From Haloferacaceae archaeon (GTDB taxonomy: Archaea; Halobacteriota; Halobacteria; Halobacteriales; Haloferacaceae): 13,305 nt of DNA. The position numbers were made by a program, and so were the translations under genes. Position 1 is the first letter of the stretch. Each line of letters starts with the position of its first letter. Positions 1 to 6,885 of this stretch are shown here, piece by piece. Where the stretch lies: contig JAHENP010000035.1 in assembly GCA_018609965.1 (NCBI GenBank), forward strand, positions 1-13,305, given 5' to 3'. The notes beneath the pieces are model-generated. The model had not been told where the DNA came from. It saw only the letters and a program-made list of their open reading frames with translations, and ran no database searches.

Positions 1-799
1 AGTAGTTCTGGAGCGCCGTCATCGCGGGGACGAGTCGGTCGCCGTGGTCCGCGAGCAGGTCGTGGAACCGCCGCCGGCCGGTCGCGTTCGCGGCCGTCTG
101 CGCCCGGAGGTCGCCGCGGCGTTCCTCGGGCGTGCGGACGTTCGCGAGCAGGAGTTCGAGTACGCTCTCGTTCACCTCGCCGTCGACCGCCGGCGCCCCG
201 TCTGGCCCGGTCGTCCGCCCGCCGCCGATCTCGAATCTGACCGGCGGGATGCGTACCCCCTCAGCGTAGATCTCTGTCGCCGTCGCGCCGACACTCCCGG
301 CGGTCGCCCCGCCCACGTCGGCGTGGTGTGCGCGGTTGGCGGCGAAGGCGAGCAGTTCCTCGCCGGCCGGGTCGAAGATCGGCGAGACGAGCGTCAGATC
401 CGGGAGGTGTGCGCCGCCACGGAACGGGTCGTTGAGCAGGATCGAGTCACCGGGGCGGAGCTCACTCGGCGGGAACGCTTCGACGGCGGCAGCCACCGAG
501 AACGGCATCGCGCCAAGGTGGACCGGCATCGTCTCCGCCTGTGCGACCATCCGGCCGTCCGCGTCGAACAACGCCGTCGAGCAGTCCCGGCGCTCGGTGA
601 CGTTCGGCGAGTAGGCCGTCCGGACGAGATCCGCGTTCATCTCCTCGGCGACCGCCTCACAGCCGTTTCTGACGACCGACAGTGTCACCGGGCCGATCTC
701 GTCGGGAGCGGGCGTGGCGTCTCCACTGTCTTGGCTCTCTCCGTCTCGGTTCTTTCCATCCCGGCTCTCTCCGTCTCGGTCCTCGTCGTCTCGGTTCAC
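1..799 (-). CDS. hyuB: Hydantoinase B/oxoprolinase family protein, N-terminal part (cut by window start)
   Basis: This is the HyuB subunit of the ATP-dependent N-methylhydantoinase/5-oxoprolinase/acetone carboxylase superfamily, which acts with HyuA in the cytoplasm to open a cyclic amide or a related substrate. About 266 residues are present. From residue 36 the protein reads like the family: PVTLSVVRNGCEAVAEEM, then TERRDCSTALFDADGRMVAQAE, VHLGAMP and NDPFRGGAHLPDL. The start is taken as the GTG whose last two bases lie in the TGA of hyuA, with a strong Shine-Dalgarno sequence five bases upstream. This gives about 35 extra acidic and basic residues (repeats of RDGES) not usual in the family. 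A GTG at 688 would give a start nearer the family norm. The true substrate cannot be told from sequence. Confidence 0.9.
   Translation of the reverse strand, partial: MNRDDEDRDGESRDGKNRDGESQDSGDATPAPDEIGPVTLSVVRNGCEAVAEEMNADLVRTAYSPNVTERRDCSTALFDADGRMVAQAETMPVHLGAMPFSVAAAVEAFPPSELRPGDSILLNDPFRGGAHLPDLTLVSPIFDPAGEELLAFAANRAHHADVGGATAGSVGATATEIYAEGVRIPPVRFEIGGGRTTGPDGAPAVDGEVNESVLELLLANVRTPEERRGDLRAQTAANATGRRRFHDLLADHGDRLVPAMTALQNY
733..780. repeat. Direct repeat of 18 bases, period 30, inside the hyuB 5' end
   Basis: The sequence GGCTCTCTCCGTCTCGGT occurs at 733-750 and again at 763-780. A degenerate third unit (CTCGTCGTCTCGGTT) follows at 782-796. The period of 30 bases keeps the reading frame and yields the repeated peptide RDGES in the N-terminal extension of HyuB. 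It looks like an in-frame duplication. Confidence 0.8.
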
Positions 800-2892
800 G
801 CCGTCTCACCCCCAGTGTCGACAACGACGTTCGCACGGTCGTCGACACGAGCGGTCTGTCCGGGGTGGACGACGAGCGTCGTGGAACCTCCCTCCACGAC
901 CGCCGGCCCCGCCAGTTCCCCGCCGACCGGGAGGCTCGCGCGGTCGTACACCGCAGTCTCTCGTTCCCGGCCGTCGAAGACGACCGAACGCCCGCCCCGC
1001 CGTGCGGCCTCGACACTCCCGTCGTGGTCGTCGACCGCCAACGACGGCGGCTCGACGGCTCCTCGGGCACGTAATCTGACCGTGACCAGTTCCAACGGCT
1101 CCCCCCGGTCGGCGTGGCCGTACCGCCGCCGGTGTCGCTCGTGGAACCGTTCTCGCACCGTCTCTCGGAACGACTCGGCCGTGGTCGCTTCGGGGTCCGG
1201 CACCGGCACCCGGAGTTCGAACGACTGCCCGGCGTACCGGAGGTCCAACGACCGTTCGACGCCGATCTCGTCGCGGTCGTGGCCGGCCTCCCGGAGCCGG
1301 TCGCGGCCCGTCTCCGCGAACGCCGCGAACCGCTCTTCGAGCGCCGTGTGGTCGACAGCCGCGAACGGCCGCACCATCGAGGCAGCCTCGTCGTAAGTCA
1401 CGTCCGAGACGAGGAGTCCCAGCGCCGACAACACCCCGGCGGCGCGAGGGACGATCACCCGCGGCACGTCCAGCCGCTCGGCGACGCTCGTCGCGTGCAG
1501 GGGTCCGGCGCCGCCGTAGGCGACGAGCGCGAACCCTCGGGGGTCGTGGCCACGCTCGACGGAGACCACCCGCAACGCCCGCTCCGTCTCGGCGTCCGCG
1601 ACCGCCAACACCCCCTCGGCGACCTCACGGACGGACTGTCCCAACTCGTCTGCCAACGGCTCGAACGCCGCCCGGACGGCGTCGGCGTCGGTATCGAGCG
1701 CGTCCGCGAGGAACGCGTCCGGGTCGAGCCGCCCCAACAGGAGGTGTGCGTCGGTGACGGTCGGCGCCGTCCCGCCGCGGCCGTAACACACCGGTCCGGG
1801 GTCGGCGCCGGCCGACGCTGGCCCGACCTGCAACGCGCCGCCGTCGTCGACCCGAGCGATCGAGCCGCCGCCGGCGCCGACGGTGTGTACGTCGACTGAT
1901 GGCACCGAGACGGGGTAGTCCCCGACCGTCGTCTCCGTCGACACCAACGGCTCCCCGTCCCGGACGAGCGACACGTCACACGACGTACCGCCCACGTCCA
2001 TCGTAAGAAGATCCGTGTATCCGGACGGCTCCCCACCTGCGGGTGTCCCCTCGGCGTCCACTCCGCCGCCAGCGTTCGCGGCGACGTGTGCGGCACCACG
2101 GACGCCGGCGGCCGGCCCCGACAACAACGTCTCCACCGGTCGTTCGCGAGCGCTCGCGGCGGTGGCGAGCCCGCCGTCGGAGCCCATCAGCCGGAGCGGC
2201 GCGGTGACGCCTCGCTCGTCTGCGCCGTCGGCAATCGCGCCGACGTAGCCGTCGACGACCGGCACCAACCCGGCGTTGAGCGCCGTCGTCAGCGTCCGTT
2301 CGTACTCCCGAATCTCCGGGAGCACCGTCGAGGACAGCGAGATCGCCGCGTCGACCCCCTCCTCGCGGAACAGCTCCGCGATCCGCCGTTCGTGTACCGG
2401 GTTCTCGAAGGCGAACAGTGTCGCCACCGCGACACTCTCCGTGTCGGTGGCCGCGAGATCACGGGCCAGCTCCCGCACCGCGGACTCGTCTAACGGCTCG
2501 ACCACCCGGCCGCGTTCGTCGAGCCGTTCGGGCACCTCGTACCGGCGGTCGCGGGGGACGACCGGCACCGGCTTCGCCGCCCGGAAATCGTAGATGTCCG
2601 GCCGGGTCTGACGGCCGATCTCGACGGCGTCACGGAACCCCGCGGTCGTCACGAGCGCGGTGTCGGCCCACGTCCCCTCTAAGACTGCGTTCGTCGCCAC
2701 GGTCGTCCCGTGGCCGAGGAAGCCGACCGCCGCCGGGGGCACCCCGACCCCGTCGAGTCCGGCGAGCACGCCCTCCGCGGGCGACTCGGGCGTCGACGGC
2801 ACCTTGTCCACCTCCACCCGCCCGTCGCGGACGGTGACCAGGTCGGTGAACGTCCCCCCCACGTCGACCCCGACCCGTGCGTCCTGTCGCAT
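796..2892 (-). CDS. hyuA: Hydantoinase A/oxoprolinase family protein
   Basis: This is the ATP-using HyuA subunit of an N-methylhydantoinase/5-oxoprolinase type enzyme, 698 residues, close to the usual family length. The N-terminal phosphate-binding motif GVDVGGTFTDLV is at residues 8-19, HGTTVATNAVL at 61-71, GPAAGV at 259-264, a second ATPase motif TMDVGGTSCDVSLV at 297-310, and VGAGGGSIA at 338-346. It shares the actin/hexokinase-type ATPase fold. A glycine-rich acidic insert lies at about 274-292, just before the second motif. The ATG start has an AT-rich box 24-31 bases upstream, so the message is probably leaderless. hyuB follows with a four-base overlap, so both subunits come from one transcript. 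Hydantoin, 5-oxoproline and related substrates cannot be separated by sequence reading. Confidence 0.93.
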   Translation of the reverse strand: MRQDARVGVDVGGTFTDLVTVRDGRVEVDKVPSTPESPAEGVLAGLDGVGVPPAAVGFLGHGTTVATNAVLEGTWADTALVTTAGFRDAVEIGRQTRPDIYDFRAAKPVPVVPRDRRYEVPERLDERGRVVEPLDESAVRELARDLAATDTESVAVATLFAFENPVHERRIAELFREEGVDAAISLSSTVLPEIREYERTLTTALNAGLVPVVDGYVGAIADGADERGVTAPLRLMGSDGGLATAASARERPVETLLSGPAAGVRGAAHVAANAGGGVDAEGTPAGGEPSGYTDLLTMDVGGTSCDVSLVRDGEPLVSTETTVGDYPVSVPSVDVHTVGAGGGSIARVDDGGALQVGPASAGADPGPVCYGRGGTAPTVTDAHLLLGRLDPDAFLADALDTDADAVRAAFEPLADELGQSVREVAEGVLAVADAETERALRVVSVERGHDPRGFALVAYGGAGPLHATSVAERLDVPRVIVPRAAGVLSALGLLVSDVTYDEAASMVRPFAAVDHTALEERFAAFAETGRDRLREAGHDRDEIGVERSLDLRYAGQSFELRVPVPDPEATTAESFRETVRERFHERHRRRYGHADRGEPLELVTVRLRARGAVEPPSLAVDDHDGSVEAARRGGRSVVFDGRERETAVYDRASLPVGGELAGPAVVEGGSTTLVVHPGQTARVDDRANVVVDTGGETA
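805..813 (-). promoter_or_regulatory. Shine-Dalgarno sequence for hyuB
   Basis: The minus strand reads GGGGGTGAG, a close match to the sequence complementary to the archaeal 16S rRNA 3' end. It lies inside the last codons of hyuA, five bases before the GTG at 799. It supports the overlapping GTG as the hyuB start and translation of both genes from one message. Confidence 0.7.
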
Positions 2893-2915
2893 ACCTCTCT
2901 GCTCGCGCCCCGTCC

Positions 2916-2923
2916 CTGTATGC
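2916..2923 (-). promoter_or_regulatory. Probable TATA box of hyuA
   Basis: The minus strand reads CCGAACGCATACAG, a BRE-like CCGAAC followed by GCATACAG centred about 27 bases before the ATG at 2892. The spacing predicts transcription starting at or next to the start codon. The match is moderate. Confidence 0.45.
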
Positions 2924-3002
2924 GTTCGGTCCAGACCTATCGGGACACGAGCCTGCCGACCCCCGATGTGTCCGTGCGAACCGAGTGTTTCGGGTCGCTG
3001 AC

Positions 3003-3110
3003 ATGCTCGATCTCGACGAAGACGAGTCGACTGCCGACGTGAGTCTCAAACAGACGGCAGTCTGCGAAGGACTGGCCGACTATAGCGACAAAATTAGAGT
3101 ACTTTTATAA
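3003..3110 (+). CDS. Possible small protein of 35 residues (doubtful)
   Basis: An ATG-started frame encodes MLDLDEDESTADVSLKQTAV followed by CEGLADYSDKIRVLL. The acidic start looks haloarchaeal, but no promoter or ribosome site is clear in front of it. Its last codons run through the TATA box of the next gene. It could equally be intergenic DNA or the decayed front of a former gene. I do not recognise it. Confidence 0.2.
   Translation: MLDLDEDESTADVSLKQTAVCEGLADYSDKIRVLL
3029..3062. repeat. Inverted repeat with 8-base arms
   Basis: GACTGCCG at 3029-3036 pairs with CGGCAGTC at 3055-3062 around an 18-base spacer. It lies about 40 bases before the TATA box of the 56-residue protein gene. It may be an operator or chance; nothing else in the sequence decides this. 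Confidence 0.4.
3103..3110 (+). promoter_or_regulatory. Strong TATA box of the 56-residue protein gene
   Basis: TTTTATAA is centred about 27 bases before the ATG at 3134, inside an AT-rich patch (about 3081-3112) in otherwise GC-rich DNA. This spacing predicts a leaderless transcript. It is one of the two clearest TATA boxes in the window, the other being that of the thermosome gene. Confidence 0.7.
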
Positions 3111-3133
3111 GTGTCTGTACGAGATAGGCTCGT

Positions 3134-3304
3134 ATGACAGACGGTGAAACGGCGACACACGATGAGGCCGACGGCAGGTTCGTCCTGTACCCGGTAGAGC
3201 GGACGGACGAGGAACGCAGGGAGGCGTACGGGACCGAACTCGAGAGTCCGGTGAACGAACGTCAACTGGGTGTCGTCGGAACCCTGCGTGCGTTGTTTCG
3301 GTAG
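3134..3304 (+). CDS. Small acidic protein of 56 residues, function unknown
   Basis: I do not recognise this protein. It starts MTDGETATHDEADGRF and continues with a charged middle (VERTDEERREAYGTELES) and a more hydrophobic tail (QLGVVGTLRALFR). It has no cysteines, no signal peptide and no membrane segment. Evidence that it is a gene is the strong TATA box at leaderless spacing, the acidic haloarchaeal composition and a stop placed five bases before the convergent stop of the SHOCT gene. It is divergent from hyuA, 241 bases away. The tail could be an amphipathic helix for protein binding, but that is only a guess. Confidence 0.6.
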   Translation: MTDGETATHDEADGRFVLYPVERTDEERREAYGTELESPVNERQLGVVGTLRALFR

Positions 3305-3309
3305 TCTCC

Positions 3310-3762
3310 TCACTCTCGCTCCAGTTCTGTCGTTCTGTTCGTGCTCTCGGAGTCGGTCTCGACACTGTCAGTGTCGTCTCTCGTCAGCCGTTCGTGAGCG
3401 GTCTCCGGGTCGGCGTCTTCCGTCGCCAACAACGCCTCCAGTTGGCGCTCGAACTCCACGTCGTCGATCTCGCCGTCGGCGTAGCGTTCCCGCAGCCGTT
3501 CGACGGGGTCGCTCGTCTCCGCGTCCGGTGTGGTCGCCGTCTCTGTCGCGGTAGACTCGTCCGTCGGGTTCGCGGCCTCCTCGGAATCCTCCTCTGCGAG
3601 TTCTCTGAGCACCGCAGACAGTGGTGTGAGCAGGAACCACCCGACAACGGCCACGAGCAACGCGGCCCGTCCCCCGCCGACCACCAGCAGCGTCGCGGCG
3701 AACCCGAACGTCGAGACGGCGAACACCTCGGGACTGAGGAGCCGCCAGAGCGTATCCGACAT
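3310..3762 (-). CDS. Small membrane protein with C-terminal SHOCT domain
   Basis: The protein has 150 residues. Two hydrophobic segments (about 12-31 and 33-52) form a membrane hairpin near the N-terminus. An acidic, Thr/Glu-rich linker (about 55-84) leads to a SHOCT motif at 86-113, DPVERLRERYADGEIDDVEF followed by ERQLEALL. The tail after 114 is again acidic. SHOCT is a short helical domain found at the ends of many prokaryotic membrane proteins and is thought to aid oligomerisation. The ATG at 3762 is chosen because GAAGGTGT precedes it at Shine-Dalgarno distance and because residues further upstream do not look coded. It lies 77 bases after gatA on the same strand and may share its transcript. 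Its biological role is unknown. Confidence 0.85.
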   Translation of the reverse strand: MSDTLWRLLSPEVFAVSTFGFAATLLVVGGGRAALLVAVVGWFLLTPLSAVLRELAEEDSEEAANPTDESTATETATTPDAETSDPVERLRERYADGEIDDVEFERQLEALLATEDADPETAHERLTRDDTDSVETDSESTNRTTELERE

Positions 3763-3839
3763 GTCTGACACCTTCACGTCCGGCTCAAAGTGTGTTCCGG
3801 TCACCGGAGCTGAATCGAAACGAGCAACCCGACAACGAC

Positions 3840-5156
3840 TCACTCGACGGCGGCTTCCAACGCGCTGGCGGCCCGGATCACCGCCGCCTCCCCGAAGCTC
3901 GGGCCGACGAACTGACAGCCGACCGGCAGTCCGTCGGCGGTGCCAGCCGGCACCGAGATCGCCGGGAGGTTCGCGAGGTTCACCGGCACGGTGTTGGCGT
4001 CCATCAGGTACAGCTGGAGCGGGTCGTCGAGACTCTCGCCGCGTTCCGGCGGCACCACGGGCATCGTCGGCGTCGCGAGCACGTCCGTCTCGGCAAACGC
4101 CTCGTCGAAGTCCTGTTTCACCCAGGCGCGAGCGTCCTGTGCCTTCTCGTAGTACTCGTCGTGGTAGCCCGCCGACAGCGCGAACGTCCCCAGTAGGATG
4201 CGGCGTTTCACCTCCGGCCCGAATCCGGTCTCGCGGGCGGTGGCAAACGACTCGTTCCAGTCCCCGCCGTCGCCGGACTCGCCGTACCGGACGCCGTCGA
4301 ACCGCGCGAGATTCGAGGAGGCCTCACTCATCGCGATCACGTAGTACGCCTGGACGGCGTGTTCGACCGACGGGAGCGACACCTCGCGGGTCTCGACGCC
4401 GCGGTCACGCAGCGCGTCGAGTCCGGCGTGGAACGTCTCCCGAACCGGCTCTGTGGCGCCCTCCACGAGTTCCGTCGGAACACCGACAGTAAACCCCGCG
4501 GCGTCACCGTCCGCGGCGTCGGCGTAGCTGGTCGTCTCTGCGGGGTGTTCCTCGGGACCGCCGTCGGCGGCGTCGTAGCGCGTGGTGGCGTCGCGTTCGT
4601 CCGGGCCGGCGATCACGTCCAGCAGTGCGGCGGCGTCTTCGACCGTGTCGGCGATGGGACCGATCTGTTCGAGCGAGTTGGCGTACGCGATCAGCCCGTA
4701 CCGGGACACCAGCCCGTAGGTGGGTTTGATCCCGACGACACCACAGAACGCGGCGGGGTTGCGAACCGATCCACCGGTGTCTGACCCCAACGCCAGGTCG
4801 GCGGCGCCGGCGGCGACCGCGGCCGCGGAGCCACCCGACGAGCCGCCGGGGACGTGGTCGGGGTCGACGGGGTTCTTGGTCGGTCCGAACGCGGAGGTTT
4901 CGGTGGTCCCACCCATCCCGAACTCGTCCATGTTCGTCTTGCCGACGACCGTCGCACCCGCCTCACGGAGCCGTTCGACCACCGTCGCGTCGAACGGCGG
5001 CTCGTAGTCGGCTAACATCGCCGACCCGCAGGTGGTGGTGACACCGGCCGTCGAGATGTTGTCTTTCACCGCGACCGTCCGGCCGGCCAACGGCCCGTCG
5101 TCGGCACCCGACAGCTCCGTCTCCGTCAGGAAGGCGTCGAACTCGTCGTCGGACAT
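3840..5156 (-). CDS. gatA: Asp-tRNA(Asn)/Glu-tRNA(Gln) amidotransferase subunit A
   Basis: GatA is the amidase subunit of GatCAB. It frees ammonia from glutamine, which GatB uses to turn Asp-tRNA(Asn) or Glu-tRNA(Gln) into the amidated form. The Ser-cisSer-Lys triad of the amidase signature family is intact: Lys31 in VAVKDN, the cis-Ser at 106 in GGSSGGSA, and the nucleophile Ser130 in GSDTGGSVR, with the 24-residue spacing typical of the family. GTTETSAFGPTKNP (83-96) and the FCGVVGIKPTYGLVSRYG block (137-154) are also characteristic. It has 438 residues, compact compared with bacterial GatA. The ATG follows the gatC stop with no gap (TAGATG), and GGGTG a few bases before serves as ribosome site. 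No gatB lies within the window. Confidence 0.96.
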   Translation of the reverse strand: MSDDEFDAFLTETELSGADDGPLAGRTVAVKDNISTAGVTTTCGSAMLADYEPPFDATVVERLREAGATVVGKTNMDEFGMGGTTETSAFGPTKNPVDPDHVPGGSSGGSAAAVAAGAADLALGSDTGGSVRNPAAFCGVVGIKPTYGLVSRYGLIAYANSLEQIGPIADTVEDAAALLDVIAGPDERDATTRYDAADGGPEEHPAETTSYADAADGDAAGFTVGVPTELVEGATEPVRETFHAGLDALRDRGVETREVSLPSVEHAVQAYYVIAMSEASSNLARFDGVRYGESGDGGDWNESFATARETGFGPEVKRRILLGTFALSAGYHDEYYEKAQDARAWVKQDFDEAFAETDVLATPTMPVVPPERGESLDDPLQLYLMDANTVPVNLANLPAISVPAGTADGLPVGCQFVGPSFGEAAVIRAASALEAAVE

Positions 5157-5453
5157 CTACGACACCCGCGGGCCACGGAAGTACCCACCCTCGGAGTCGG
5201 GCGCGTTCGACAACGCCGCCGCCTGTGAGAGCCCCTCGCGAACCTCGTCGGCCCGCATCACGTTCACCAGTTCGGCGTCGGCGTCCGTCTCCGGCACCTC
5301 GTCTAAGGCGGCGAAGTAGTCTAGAATCTCCTCGAACTGGTCGGCGAACTCGGCGACCTCCTCGTCGGCCAAGTCGACGCGCGCCAACTCGGCGACGTGT
5401 CGCACGTCGTCGGCGCCGACAGAGTCGTCGGCGCCGTCGGGCGTCTCGCTCAT
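5157..5453 (-). CDS. gatC: Asp-tRNA(Asn)/Glu-tRNA(Gln) amidotransferase subunit C
   Basis: GatC is the small subunit that wraps around GatA and GatB and stabilises the complex. The 98 residues show the family pattern: VRHVAELARVDLADEEVAEF (17-36), FEEILDYFAALDEV (40-53), and the C-terminal tail MRADEVREGL...APDSEGGYFRGPRV (66-97), which matches the family's R-D-x-V ... P-x-x-x-x-x-F-x-V-P-x-V ending. The ATG at 5453 is chosen because homology begins just after it and an AT-rich promoter box sits 25-31 bases before it. Frames extending further upstream are not gene-like. It is the first gene of gatCA and is divergent from tfb. Confidence 0.95.
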   Translation of the reverse strand: MSETPDGADDSVGADDVRHVAELARVDLADEEVAEFADQFEEILDYFAALDEVPETDADAELVNVMRADEVREGLSQAAALSNAPDSEGGYFRGPRVS

Positions 5454-5478
5454 ACCCACAGCGTCGCCGGGACCGCGA

Positions 5479-5490
5479 GTAAGCGTTTCG
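5479..5490 (-). promoter_or_regulatory. Probable gatCA promoter (BRE plus TATA-like box)
   Basis: The minus strand reads CGAAACGCTTAC: a BRE-like CGAAAC followed by GCTTAC centred about 28 bases before the gatC ATG. This fits a leaderless transcript, the common arrangement in this window. The TATA part is weak. Confidence 0.45.
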
Positions 5491-5659
5491 ATGGCGCCGG
5501 TCCGGGCTGTGGGGCGCGGTCGACCCCCCAAGGTCGCGAACGATCCGGTCCGACCACCCGAACAGAACCGCCCGACTGCGGGGGGGCTGGCCCGCGTATC
5601 ACACCCGTCCGAAATTCTCTTGTAACCATCAGAAACGGCCCGACGCCGTCTGGCAATTA

Positions 5660-5671
5660 CAACGTACGTCG
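5660..5671. promoter_or_regulatory. Near-palindrome upstream of the tfb promoter, possible operator
   Basis: CAACGTACGTCG has a perfect central ACGTACGT (5662-5669) and one mismatched pair outside it. It lies 20 bases before the likely tfb TATA box, where an archaeal activator or repressor could bind. This is only a candidate. Confidence 0.3.
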
Positions 5672-5690
5672 AAAGAGAAAACATGCGTCA

Positions 5691-5698
5691 GATTAATA
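5691..5698 (+). promoter_or_regulatory. Probable TATA box of tfb
   Basis: GATTAATA predicts transcription starting near 5720, leaving a leader of about 60 bases before the ATG. A longer leader is unusual beside the mostly leaderless neighbours. The leader includes a GGAGGGG run (5735-5741) and a weak five-base hairpin, GGGAG (5739-5743) with CTCCC (5752-5756). Confidence 0.45.
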
Positions 5699-5780
5699 CG
5701 GCTGTCGGCCCAGTATCTGTCTACGGTGAAACACGGAGGGGAGCGGTTTCTCTCCCGCGGCACCATCCCATCAGCCAAAT

Positions 5781-6770
5781 ATGAGTGAAAACGTCCGTAA
5801 CTACACGAACGAGCGAGCCCGCAGCCGCCAGTCCGAGCGAGACGAGTCGGAGGAGGAAGAACAGTCGGAGGAGTTGGAGTGTCCCGAGTGCAGCGGAAAC
5901 CTGGTGAACGACTCCGAGCGCGGTGAGACGCTGTGTCGAGACTGTGGGCTGGTCGTCGAGGAAGACGAGATCGACCGCGGGCCGGAGTGGCGCGCGTTCG
6001 ACGCCAAGGAGAAAGACGAGAAGTCCCGTGTCGGCGCGCCGACGACCAACATGATGCACGACAAGGGGCTGTCGACCAACATCGGCTGGCAGGACAAGGA
6101 CGCCTACGGGAAGCAGCTGTCCAGCCGCCAACGAGAGAAGATGCAACGGCTCCGCACCTGGAACGAGCGGTTCCGCACCCGCGACTCGAAGGAACGGAAC
6201 CTGAAGCAGGCGTTGGGTGAGATCGACCGGATGGCCTCCGCGCTCGGATTGCCGGAGAACGTTCGGGAGACCGCGAGTGTGATCTACCGCCGTGCGCTCG
6301 ACGAGGACCTCCTGCCGGGGCGGTCCATCGAGGGTGTCTCCACGTCGTCGTTGTACGCCGCGGCCCGGCAGGCGGGAACGCCGCGCTCGCTCGACGAGAT
6401 TGCCAACGTCTCGCGGGTGGAGAAAGACGAGATCGCCCGCACCTACCGGTACATCGTCCGCGAGCTGAACCTGGAGATCCAGCCGGCCGACCCGGAGAGC
6501 TACGTGCCGCGGTTCGCGTCGGATCTGGAACTGTCCGAGGAGTCGGAGCGTCGCGCCCGACAGCTGTTGTCGACGGCGAAAGAACAGGGCGTCCACTCCG
6601 GGAAGTCCCCGGTCGGGCTCGCGGCCGCCGCGGTGTACGCCGCCTCCCTCCTCACCAACGAGAAGGTGACCCAGAGTGAGGTGAGCGAGGTTGCCAACAT
6701 CTCCGAGGTGACGATCCGCAACCGTTACCACGAGCTGTTGGAGGCCGAAGAGAAGGTCCAGATGCCGTAG
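5781..6770 (+). CDS. tfb: Transcription initiation factor IIB (TFB)
   Basis: TFB binds the TBP-promoter complex, recognises the BRE and recruits RNA polymerase. The 329 residues show the full architecture: an acidic N-terminal stretch (16-33), a zinc ribbon with Cys34, Cys37, Cys52 and Cys55 (CPEC and CRDC), the B-reader/linker region (about 63-112, including GPEWRAF and GLSTNIGWQDKD), and two cyclin repeats (about 125-225 and 230-325). The second repeat ends with SEVANISEVTIRNRYHELL, the helix-turn-helix that contacts the BRE. All metal ligands are present, so it should be functional. Haloarchaea usually carry several TFB paralogues and the sequence alone does not say which one this is. It is divergent from gatCA and followed 115 bases later by the Nudix gene. 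Confidence 0.97.
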   Translation: MSENVRNYTNERARSRQSERDESEEEEQSEELECPECSGNLVNDSERGETLCRDCGLVVEEDEIDRGPEWRAFDAKEKDEKSRVGAPTTNMMHDKGLSTNIGWQDKDAYGKQLSSRQREKMQRLRTWNERFRTRDSKERNLKQALGEIDRMASALGLPENVRETASVIYRRALDEDLLPGRSIEGVSTSSLYAAARQAGTPRSLDEIANVSRVEKDEIARTYRYIVRELNLEIQPADPESYVPRFASDLELSEESERRARQLLSTAKEQGVHSGKSPVGLAAAAVYAASLLTNEKVTQSEVSEVANISEVTIRNRYHELLEAEEKVQMP

Positions 6771-6850
6771 GCGGGCCGGTGGGACGTGTGGCGTGTTGTC
6801 TCGGAAACGTCGGTTCGGTTCGAAACTGCGATAGTCTTCTCCCGGCGATC

Positions 6851-6864
6851 CAAAGAGCGATTAC
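6851..6864 (+). promoter_or_regulatory. Probable promoter of the Nudix gene
   Basis: CAAAGAGC resembles a BRE and is followed by GATTAC, centred about 25 bases before the GTG at 6886. It supports that GTG as the start of a leaderless message separate from tfb. The match is moderate. Confidence 0.45.
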
Positions 6865-6885
6865 GTTCGCCCGCCACCCCCGAAC

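Larger units (their letters stand above)
5454..5780. other. 327-base divergent intergenic region between gatC and tfb
   Basis: No gene is evident. The gatC side holds its probable promoter. The middle (5510-5600) is very GC-rich with C-runs and G-runs and gives no tRNA-like or other RNA fold that I recognise. The tfb side (5610-5700) is AT-richer, with several TATA-like words (TTGTAA near 5620, CAATTACA near 5655, GATTAATA at 5691) and an ACGTACGT palindrome. This suggests that most regulation here serves tfb. Frames that extend gatC upstream lack the acidic composition of true haloarchaeal proteins. Confidence 0.6.

Noticed and set aside
44..1396. Long open frame on the plus strand opposite hyuB and hyuA
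   Set aside because: It is rich in Arg, Ser and Pro with no family motif, and arises because high-GC genes leave the opposite strand open. The minus-strand genes have clear family motifs.
5510..5600. Possible structured RNA or tRNA in the GC-rich part of the gatC-tfb gap
   Set aside because: I could not find an acceptor stem, anticodon arm or T-loop, nor any long stable stem. Runs of C and G alone do not make a case.
5454..5684. Upstream extension of gatC to a start at 5684
   Set aside because: The added residues are basic and unlike GatC, the domain begins right after ATG 5453, and a promoter box fits that ATG.
5721..6731. Open frame of about 336 codons on the minus strand over tfb
   Set aside because: It is antisense to a complete TFB with zinc ribbon and cyclin repeats; the peptide has no acidic bias or recognisable domain.
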